12,248 nt of DNA, from the NCBI GenBank assembly GCA_029862285.1, contig JAOTXR010000024.1:1-12248 (forward strand). Reading direction: 5' to 3'. The notes under the pieces were generated by a model. It ran no database searches and was not told where the DNA came from. It was given only the letters and a program-made list of their open reading frames with translations. Every line of letters starts with the position of its first letter. Position 1 is the first letter of the stretch. The position numbers were made by a program, and so were the translations under genes. The stretch comes from Gammaproteobacteria bacterium (GTDB lineage Bacteria; Pseudomonadota; Gammaproteobacteria; Steroidobacterales; JABDKV01). Of the stretch, positions 6,647 to 12,248 are shown piece after piece.

Positions 6647-8917
6647 ATGAGCATGAAGTGGGCGTCGTGTTTTCTTTCTTTTGCAGTAATCCTATTCGCT
6701 CTCTCCGGTTGCGAAGGCGATGACGGCATGCAGGGCGCCACCGGCCCGGCTGGCCCCACGGGCGCGACCGGACCTCAGGGCCTTCCCGGTGATCCCGGCG
6801 ATCCCGGCACCGGTGACGGTTTAACCGAGGTCGGTGACGCTGCCGCGATTACCGCGCAGATATCCAGCGTGACAATCGCCAGTCAGCCAGAGGTCAATTT
6901 CTCTCTCGTCGACGAAACCGGTAATCCGACCATCGGACTGACCAAGAGCAACATCGATCTCACCATCGCACGCCTGGTTCCGGGAGTCGATGGCAATGCC
7001 AGCGAGTGGCAGAGCTACATTACCCGCATTGAAGACGCAGATGGCGAAGAACCGGATTCGCTCGACACCGCTGTGCAGGCAACCACGGAAGACGGCGATG
7101 ACGGCGAACTCATCGACAACGAAGACGGCACCTATGTCTATACTTTTGCCGTCGACCTCGACGCTGCCGCCGTCGCTTATGACGATACGCTAACACATCG
7201 CGTCGCCATCCAGTTTCGCGGTGTCGCAGAATCGACGGATAATGCCGTCTACACCTGGCGACCTTCCGACGGGGCGATCTCGGAGATATTCACCCGGGAA
7301 ATCGTTGAAACCGAATCCTGCAATGTCTGCCATGCGAAACTGGCACTACACGGCGGCAGGCGCTTTGATGCCGGCTATTGTGTTACCTGCCACAATCCCG
7401 GTTCGACCGATCAGGACAGCGGTAACACGGTGGACATGAAAGTTATGATCCACAAGATCCACCGTGGTGCGTCGCTGCCCAGTGTCGAAGCTGGTGGTCA
7501 GTATGTGATTTACGGATTCCGTGAAGGAGAACACGATTATTCGAACGTGGCTTTTCCACAGGACATTCGCAATTGCCGGAATTGCCATGATGAGACCAAT
7601 GGGGCAACGCCCGATGCTGTCAATTGGCTGGAGAAACCGACGCAAGAAGCTTGTGGCTCTTGTCACGACGATGTCGACTTCGTAACCGGCGAAGGACACC
7701 TAGTCGGTCCCGCGACTAACGCCCAGTGCACGGATTGCCACCGCACCGACGGTTTTGCCGGGCCCATCGACGAGTCTCACGCGATCCTGAGTCAGGTGTT
7801 GGCGGCCGACTATCAGTACAACATTGTCGAAGTAGTTGATACCGCGCCAGGTGAATTCCCGACGGTGACTTTCTCTGTGACCGACGCAGACGGCGAATTC
7901 TATGACATCCAGAATGATGACCCGTTTACTTTTGAAGGCGGCGACAGCCGGCTCGCAATCGACCTGGGCTGGTCGACATCCGATTACCAAAACACCGGTA
8001 GCGGCAGCGAGATTCCCGGATTCCGCCCAGGATCGCCGGCACAGATGGTCAGTCTCAACCCGTTGGGCGGTGGCGCAACCGATAACGAGGACGGTACTTT
8101 CAGCATCACTTCGGGCGTCATGATTCCGCTTGACGTAACCGGCTCCGGCCTGGTGGCGATAGAGGGTCATCCTGCCGAAATTGTTAATGAAGGTACGATT
8201 AACGAGGAAATAATTGAAGTCACTCCGGCCGGGGCGACTGCCTTCTTTGCGATAACCGACGACGAAGCGGAACCGCGTCGCCCGGTGGTAGCCTTGGAAA
8301 ACTGTCTCACCTGTCACCAGTCATTGAGTCTGCACGGTGGCAACCGCACCGATAACATCGATCTTTGCGTCGGCTGTCACAATCCCGATGCCACAGATAT
8401 CCGTGCCCGTGAGGAGGCCGGTGTCGACGCCACAACCTCCGCCGATGGTCTGGATGAGGTGTCAGTGGACTTCAAGCGCATGATCCACCGCATCCATTAC
8501 GGTGGTGAGTCCGAAAACGGTGTTTATGTCTATGGGTTTGGCGGCAGTCTGCACGATTACTCGCATGTGATATTCCCCGGCGAGCTCGACAAGCTCAAAC
8601 AATGCGACGTCTGTCATGACGGCAACACCTTCTATCCGGTCGGCGCTGATGTTCTGGCAACCACTATTGATAGTGGCGAGGATCTGGGTGATCCGACCGA
8701 TGACATCAATATCACACCCAACGCTGCGGTTTGCTCATCGTGTCATGAAAGCGCACTGGCAACCGCGCATATGACTCATAACGGCGGCGCATTTGATGCC
8801 ATGCAATCGGCAGATGGCACCATGATCTCGGCATCCGAAGGTACAGTTATTGAGACCTGCGTGTTGTGCCACGGCCCAGGTGCCGACGCGGACATTCGCG
8901 AAGTACACGGCTTCTAA
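6647..8917 (+). CDS. OmcA/MtrC-family decaheme surface lipoprotein cytochrome with collagen-like stalk
   Basis: This 756-residue terminal reductase is predicted to sit on the cell surface and deliver electrons to minerals, humics or partner cells. The ATG at 6647 follows a GGGGG/AAAGGA-rich ribosome site. The signal ends in a lipobox (LSGC, Cys22, Glu at +2, consistent with outer-membrane sorting). Residues 27-56 are ten Gly-X-Y triplets. Domain I (about 59-220) is beta-rich. Pentaheme domain II has CxxCH at 225, 245, 310, 336 and 361. Domain III (about 385-545) is beta-rich and cysteine-free. Pentaheme domain IV has CxxCH at 553, 574, 653, 696 and 738. Domains II and IV are duplicates sharing LHGG, CHNP, K/R-x-MIHxIH and HDYSxVxFP motifs. 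Length, heme count and domain order match Shewanella MtrC/OmcA. No MtrA or MtrB gene accompanies it in the window. Confidence 0.96.
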   Translation: MSMKWASCFLSFAVILFALSGCEGDDGMQGATGPAGPTGATGPQGLPGDPGDPGTGDGLTEVGDAAAITAQISSVTIASQPEVNFSLVDETGNPTIGLTKSNIDLTIARLVPGVDGNASEWQSYITRIEDADGEEPDSLDTAVQATTEDGDDGELIDNEDGTYVYTFAVDLDAAAVAYDDTLTHRVAIQFRGVAESTDNAVYTWRPSDGAISEIFTREIVETESCNVCHAKLALHGGRRFDAGYCVTCHNPGSTDQDSGNTVDMKVMIHKIHRGASLPSVEAGGQYVIYGFREGEHDYSNVAFPQDIRNCRNCHDETNGATPDAVNWLEKPTQEACGSCHDDVDFVTGEGHLVGPATNAQCTDCHRTDGFAGPIDESHAILSQVLAADYQYNIVEVVDTAPGEFPTVTFSVTDADGEFYDIQNDDPFTFEGGDSRLAIDLGWSTSDYQNTGSGSEIPGFRPGSPAQMVSLNPLGGGATDNEDGTFSITSGVMIPLDVTGSGLVAIEGHPAEIVNEGTINEEIIEVTPAGATAFFAITDDEAEPRRPVVALENCLTCHQSLSLHGGNRTDNIDLCVGCHNPDATDIRAREEAGVDATTSADGLDEVSVDFKRMIHRIHYGGESENGVYVYGFGGSLHDYSHVIFPGELDKLKQCDVCHDGNTFYPVGADVLATTIDSGEDLGDPTDDINITPNAAVCSSCHESALATAHMTHNGGAFDAMQSADGTMISASEGTVIETCVLCHGPGADADIREVHGF
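6725..6814 (+). repeat. Collagen-like Gly-X-Y repeat in the decaheme N-terminus
   Basis: Ten consecutive Gly-X-Y triplets encode residues 27-56, rich in Pro, Ala, Thr and Asp (for example GPAGPTGATGPQGLPGDPGD). The repeat starts five residues after the lipidated cysteine, so it would form a linker or trimerising stalk between the membrane anchor and the heme domains. Confidence 0.9.
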
Positions 8918-8925
8918 CGCAGTCC

Positions 8926-8951
8926 AGCCACGCCCCGTTTGGGGCGTGGCT
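8926..8951. terminator. Perfect 11-bp hairpin between convergent genes, probable bidirectional terminator
   Basis: AGCCACGCCCC, loop GTTT, GGGGCGTGGCT form a perfect stem just after the decaheme stop (8917) and just before the stop of the minus-strand lipoprotein gene (8986). Neither side has a strong U-tract, so termination efficiency is uncertain. Confidence 0.75.
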
Positions 8952-8985
8952 ATCTCTGATTAACCGTAGTTGGCTCGGACAGCTA

Positions 8986-11661
8986 TCAGCGCGGTGAAAT
9001 CGCGAAAGATGGGTGCTGTGCAAAATCAGGCTGACGCGGCGCGTTGGTCAGTCTATCCCACGCCAGTTGCGCCCAGTCTTCATTGCGCTCCACCGCCGCG
9101 GCCAATACAGGACGCAGCGCAGCTGGATAGCCGACTGGATGGTTGGGATAGCCCGCAAATTCACCTGCCCCCGAGAAGCCTGCTGCATTAGCCATCGCGG
9201 CGGTGCCACATTCGTTCTGACTGATCGCCTGCCATTGACCGCCAAAATTGAATTGCAATGTCGGGATATACGCGTCTGCTATGTTGTCAAACATCGGTCC
9301 AGGCAGAGGCTGGCTGGCAACAAAGCGATATGTGGTTGCAAACTGCCAGCAAAATACGGGATCTGTCATTCGCTTTCTGGAAAACTGCATCTTCCAATCG
9401 AGTATTGGTTGAACCTCGGCGAAACCTAAATGCCGCGCGTAGTTCATTATCATTGTGAAAAAGTCATCTTCCCATGGAGAGAGAAGCACTGTCGCATGCG
9501 CAGGATTTGTCCACCCGGAAATAATCCATCCAAGTTTGTTTGCTGATGGATTATTTACATATTCGTTCATGTAAAACTGGAAGTTATTGTCGAGCTGAGT
9601 CTGAAAGTAACCCTTAAGCGGATGGTTATCTGGCGTGATGAATACGGCTTGTAATAGAGTCCGCATAGACCAGGCCTGGGCGCGCGCCTGCTGGGCCCGA
9701 TACACGGCCTGACCAAAATCGCGTCCCTGCGGGGCGACCGGGAAAGAGTTCCAATTTGTCCAGAAGTGAAGTTCCTCGAGATAGTAGTGGTCGCCGGTCA
9801 ATAAGTAGGGAACAAAAACCAGGGACGGTTGATGCGCCGTATCCGGGTTCATGGTTGTGCCACAGTTATTGCATGGCGGTAACGGATTTGATGGGCTATC
9901 AAAAACGTTGGCGTGCGTTGTCAGGTTTGGATAGTCTTCCAACGACACTGGCAAACCAGTGTCTGCATCTCGATAGTGAATCGGCCAGTGCGCGGCGGCG
10001 TCGGCAGTACCATAAGTGGCCGCTGCAGCGCCTTCAGTCATCGAATAGAGATACATGGAAGTCCAGCCTGGCAACAAGCCGAGATCCATCCGCCCACCCG
10101 GTGCAGGCATGTTTTTGAGGGCAAGACCTGAGTCCATGATGTCACTATTGTTGTTCCAACTCGTTTCCAGCCCTGCCAAATGACTGGGCGAAAGACTGAT
10201 ACTGCGATCGTAATTCGGCACGGTTCCGGTGGATATTACGTAATCGACATCATATTCCAGGTGCAGCTGGGGTTCGCCACCTAGCCAGGCAATCCGGCGC
10301 CAGCGTGAATGATGGTGATGGTTGACCTGTTTGCTCGGCAGAATCTCGGCACCGCCGGCGACGATGTTAACTGTATAATTCAGGTTGCTGGCATTGGCAC
10401 CAAACGCTGACGCATTCTCGACGATGATGTCGGTTCGCGCGTCGCCAGTTTCATAGACACGCAGCTGAAAACGTGCTGACAGAAGCGGATGAGCAGCGCC
10501 GGACGCATCGCGAAATGGTATTTGATAGTGCGCTTCAGTGGCTACGAAACCTTGTAGCCAGTATGACGGCGCACTACCGAGCATGCTCTGCCGCAATGAA
10601 GCCGTGTAGATATTTCCACCCAGGTTAATCGTAGCAGTTGCATCGTATTCGGCAGGCAAATCGCTCAACTCGACCGGCGAAAACTGCTGGTGATCATCGC
10701 ACGACAAAATCTCGAGTCGTAATTGTTGACCGCCCTGCAAAGATGGGACAACGCTGCTAAGCACGGCATGCTTCAAAGATCCATCGGGATACCGGCTCTT
10801 GACGTCAACCTGCAAAGGCGCTGCGTCACCGTTTTCCAATCGGGCCTCGACGGATAAGCCTGCCGGTACGTCGCCCGGTGCGAATACCTGGCCAAACGTC
10901 ACTGGCACGTTCGTCGCGGTGCTGGAACCACTTGCCGTACTGTTTAACTCGATGCCGGTAATAACCGTACCGCTGGTGGGCGACAGCACAGTTACGGTAC
11001 GTGAGTCGGCATCGCTTTGGCCTTCCGGGCTGGTAACCATGAGGCTGATCGCGTATTCGCCGGGCCGGTCGGCAACAACCTGGGCGTCAGGACCGTTTGG
11101 GATAATCTCAGGATCGGCGAGCGCAGGCGATTGCGTAATCGCCCAATCATAAGTCAGCCCGGGGGCAACAACATTTGCACTAACATCAAATGGTTCGCCA
11201 GAGGTGACGAATTCCGGCGCGAAAAAGGATGCATCGGGTCCTGATGACGTCTCTGTCACACCGGAAACACTTCGGGATGCGACACCGCTTTGCCCGGAGC
11301 TGTCGGTAACAGTCAGGCTGACGACATAGGTGCCGGTCAGATCGGTTGTGATACGCGCGGCAGCGCCGCGTGCCGTTACAGAGGACTGGCTACCGGATGG
11401 TGCCTGGCTTACCGACCAGTCGAATGAGACATCCTCAGAGTTAACATCCCCGTTGGCAACAACCATAAACGCCTGGCCCACAACGACAGATGACGGCGCA
11501 AAAAACGACGCATCGAGGTCACCCGAGCTTTGGACGGGTGTTGTGTTTTCTTCGGTTTCGCCCCCACCGCCGGATCCGCATCCAGCGACTAACAGCATTA
11601 ACAAAACGGATGTCATTCTTGTACTTGTAACGATGGAGCGGACGGTGGCGATTTCCTGCAT
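8986..11661 (-). CDS. Secreted lipoprotein: two PKD/Ig-like repeats plus PcRGLX/YetA-like RIFT barrel and helical C-terminal region
   Basis: This 891-residue protein starts at the ATG at 11659-11661, ten bases after GGAG. It has a lipobox (LLVAGC, Cys28) followed by a Ser/Gly/Glu-rich linker. Two PKD-like repeats, each opening with DASFFAP, occupy about 50-133 and 143-225. The following segment (about 232-480; NVPVTFGQVF at 251-260, VKSRYPDGSLKHAVLSS at 287-303) resembles the RIFT barrel of exo-rhamnogalacturonan-lyase-like (PcRGLX/YetA) proteins. A His run H448-H451 with SRWRRIAW follows. The C-terminal 400 residues are Trp/Tyr-rich, with helical stretches consistent with an alpha/alpha toroid. 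A CNNC at 597-600 lacks a following His and is not a heme site. The likely role is binding or cleavage of an extracellular glycan, but no enzyme activity can be assigned. Expression should be controlled by the c-di-GMP-I riboswitch in its leader. M16 is an alternative start. Confidence 0.85.
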   Translation of the reverse strand: MQEIATVRSIVTSTRMTSVLLMLLVAGCGSGGGGETEENTTPVQSSGDLDASFFAPSSVVVGQAFMVVANGDVNSEDVSFDWSVSQAPSGSQSSVTARGAAARITTDLTGTYVVSLTVTDSSGQSGVASRSVSGVTETSSGPDASFFAPEFVTSGEPFDVSANVVAPGLTYDWAITQSPALADPEIIPNGPDAQVVADRPGEYAISLMVTSPEGQSDADSRTVTVLSPTSGTVITGIELNSTASGSSTATNVPVTFGQVFAPGDVPAGLSVEARLENGDAAPLQVDVKSRYPDGSLKHAVLSSVVPSLQGGQQLRLEILSCDDHQQFSPVELSDLPAEYDATATINLGGNIYTASLRQSMLGSAPSYWLQGFVATEAHYQIPFRDASGAAHPLLSARFQLRVYETGDARTDIIVENASAFGANASNLNYTVNIVAGGAEILPSKQVNHHHHSRWRRIAWLGGEPQLHLEYDVDYVISTGTVPNYDRSISLSPSHLAGLETSWNNNSDIMDSGLALKNMPAPGGRMDLGLLPGWTSMYLYSMTEGAAAATYGTADAAAHWPIHYRDADTGLPVSLEDYPNLTTHANVFDSPSNPLPPCNNCGTTMNPDTAHQPSLVFVPYLLTGDHYYLEELHFWTNWNSFPVAPQGRDFGQAVYRAQQARAQAWSMRTLLQAVFITPDNHPLKGYFQTQLDNNFQFYMNEYVNNPSANKLGWIISGWTNPAHATVLLSPWEDDFFTMIMNYARHLGFAEVQPILDWKMQFSRKRMTDPVFCWQFATTYRFVASQPLPGPMFDNIADAYIPTLQFNFGGQWQAISQNECGTAAMANAAGFSGAGEFAGYPNHPVGYPAALRPVLAAAVERNEDWAQLAWDRLTNAPRQPDFAQHPSFAISPR
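10987..11235 (-). repeat. Second PKD/Ig-like repeat of the lipoprotein
   Basis: Residues 143-225 repeat the pattern of residues 50-133 (11263-11514): DASFFAP, then a short strand with S/V-G-x-x-F, YDW or FDW with a following Q-x-P, G-x-Y-x-(V/I)-S-L-x-V-T, and S-R-(S/T)-V. This is a tandem duplication of an extracellular beta-sandwich module. Confidence 0.75.
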
Positions 11662-11773
11662 TTTGAGATATCTCCGAACAGTGCCAGTTTAGGCTTGGCG
11701 GTTAACGCCAGCGCAAAGACACAAATCGGGGGTTTTCTGAAGGCAGGTGCCACGAATAAAGATCGTCTGTTTT
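11662..11773 (-). promoter_or_regulatory. Riboswitch expression platform and lipoprotein leader
   Basis: This is 112 bases between the aptamer and the ATG. It contains AACCCC (11729-11734), complementary to GGGGUU of the aptamer's 3' P1 side (11777-11782). It also contains CCTGCC (11742-11747), complementary to GGCAGG of P2 (11822-11827). A TGGCG/CGCCA hairpin lies around 11696-11710, and the GAGATATCTC palindrome overlaps the GGAG ribosome site. No strict U-tract terminator is seen, so control by translation or by a weak terminator is possible. The pairings are by eye. Confidence 0.5.
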
Positions 11774-11844
11774 GGCAACCCCGCTGTCATAGGTAACCCC
11801 TTAGACCGGTGGCTTTGCGCCCCTGCCTTTCGGCCAGGTTCGCC
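11774..11844 (-). promoter_or_regulatory. Cyclic-di-GMP-I (GEMM-I) riboswitch aptamer
   Basis: Read on the minus strand, it opens with GGCGAACC, then a short P2 capped by a GAAA tetraloop (11828-11831). Next come GGGGCGCAAAGCC and CCGG, and a short hairpin flanked by UCUAAG (11800-11805) and UAUGA (11787-11791), the two halves of an 11-nt tetraloop receptor. It closes with AGCGGGGUUGCC. GGC-GA pairs with UUGCC to form P1. Against the Vibrio cholerae Vc2 aptamer the ligand-contacting bases are conserved: G20 equivalent at 11843, A47 equivalent at 11815, C92 equivalent at 11775. G (not A) at position 20 predicts c-di-GMP rather than cGAMP. It sits directly after a sigma70-like promoter and before the lipoprotein gene. 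Confidence 0.93.
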
Positions 11845-11858
11845 TTTTCACGACCGCA

Positions 11859-11887
11859 TTTCTATCAGATCGATATGAACGTGTCAA
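11859..11887 (-). promoter_or_regulatory. Sigma70 promoter of the riboswitch and lipoprotein transcript
   Basis: On the minus strand a perfect TTGACA (11882-11887) is followed after exactly 17 bases by TAGAAA (11859-11864). Transcription would start near 11852, a few bases before the aptamer. AT-rich DNA with an inverted repeat lies immediately upstream. Confidence 0.7.
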
Positions 11888-11906
11888 AGGCCTTGTAGCT
11901 AGATTT

Positions 11907-11919
11907 GTTTAATTTAAAC
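11907..11919. repeat. AT-rich inverted repeat upstream of the riboswitch promoter
   Basis: GTTTAA-T-TTAAAC is a perfect 6+1+6 inverted repeat about 20 bases upstream of the -35. It could be a regulator site or part of an UP element. Confidence 0.45.
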
Positions 11920-11993
11920 GAAGCGACATAATTCTCAGTTAATAATCTTCTGAAATCAACAGGCTATTCGAGAAGTATCTTTCCATATATATG

Positions 11994-12248
11994 TCACAAC
12001 GCTGATTTTACGGCAGAAAGTTGCGGCGATATTTTGACGGTTTTTTCTGCGGTCAGGACATCCAGATTCATCGAAATTACAAGGATAATCAGGATAAAGT
12101 CATGGTAGGCACTGCTCAGCGCGGCACCGCCGACCAGAAAGCACAAAAGAGAGACCTGCAACATCCTCGCCATTTGCTGAGCCCACAGCAGTTCTGAACG
12201 CCCCCGCGCTCTGAGCAGGATCCGCCGCAGATGCAACCACGCCGCTGC
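11994..12248 (-). CDS. C-terminal end of an O-antigen-ligase-like membrane protein, exosortase-associated type (partial)
   Basis: The frame is open from the right edge to a TGA at 11994-11996, giving 84 residues with no stop. It continues through the TTG at 12236, so the start lies outside the window. The segment ELLWAQQMARMLQVSLLCFL followed by VGGAALSSAYHDFILIILVI has the look of the last helices of the putative O-glycosylation ligases found beside exosortase A (family with W-A-x-x-x-A-R-M-x-Q-x-S and G-G-A-x-L-x-x-A-Y-x-D). This assignment is from memory of the family, not a search. The tail after the last helix (DVLTAEKTVKISPQLSAVK) is polar. It implies an exopolysaccharide or PEP-CTERM/exosortase cluster to the right and is probably unrelated to the cytochrome genes. 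Confidence 0.65.
   Translation of the reverse strand, partial: AAAWLHLRRILLRARGRSELLWAQQMARMLQVSLLCFLVGGAALSSAYHDFILIILVISMNLDVLTAEKTVKISPQLSAVKSAL

Noticed and set aside
7700..8317. 205-codon open frame antisense to the decaheme gene
   Set aside because: It lies wholly opposite a confidently identified decaheme cytochrome, has no ribosome site or recognisable domain, and looks like a codon-bias shadow.
9862..9873. CNNC in the large lipoprotein as a possible heme site
   Set aside because: The next residue is Gly, not His, and no other heme motif occurs in the protein; it is more likely a disulfide or metal pair.
11974..12001. CATATATATG repeat after the ligase stop as a terminator
   Set aside because: It is a short AT-only palindrome with no GC stem and no U-tract, so it is not a credible intrinsic terminator.

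Overview
The window reads as accessory chromosomal DNA of a respiratory Gram-negative bacterium, most likely a gammaproteobacterium. The evidence is twin-arginine and Sec signals, outer-membrane lipoproteins, a decaheme OmcA/MtrC-family surface cytochrome and, at the right edge, the end of what looks like an exosortase-associated O-antigen-ligase-type membrane protein. The taxonomic placement is inference. Codon use looks uniform, and no insertion sequence, CRISPR array, tRNA or rRNA is visible.

Left half (1-8917): two divergent gene sets devoted to multiheme electron transfer. On the minus strand, reading leftward from about 2612, are a pentaheme cytochrome, a tetraheme cytochrome and a Tat-exported four-cluster iron-sulfur protein that runs off the left edge. 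The three genes are tightly packed, and the last two overlap. On the plus strand are a 45-codon small ORF (2890-3027), a 691-residue fusion of 13 c-type hemes with a six-helix cytochrome b membrane domain (compare Geobacter CbcL), a six-heme NapC/NirT-type membrane cytochrome (compare Geobacter ImcH), and a decaheme OmcA/MtrC-family lipoprotein with a short collagen-like stalk. Together these five cytochromes carry 38 c-type heme motifs. The natural reading is an extracellular electron transfer locus: the membrane cytochromes take electrons from quinol, periplasmic hemes carry them, and the surface decaheme delivers them. No outer-membrane porin (MtrB/PioB type) and no MtrA-type decaheme lie in the window, so the transmembrane conduit must be elsewhere or different.

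Right half (8918-12248): an 11-bp hairpin separates the convergent decaheme gene and an 891-residue minus-strand lipoprotein. The lipoprotein has two PKD/Ig-like repeats, a RIFT-barrel-like domain and a probable alpha-helical C-terminal region related to rhamnogalacturonan-lyase-like proteins. Its leader holds a very clear GEMM-I (cyclic-di-GMP-I) riboswitch, 11774-11844 on the minus strand, directly behind a good sigma70 promoter (11859-11887). A second messenger tied to biofilm and surface life therefore probably controls this secreted protein. Beyond it, 11994-12248 is the C-terminal end of a polysaccharide-ligase-like membrane protein, suggesting an exopolysaccharide cluster to the right.
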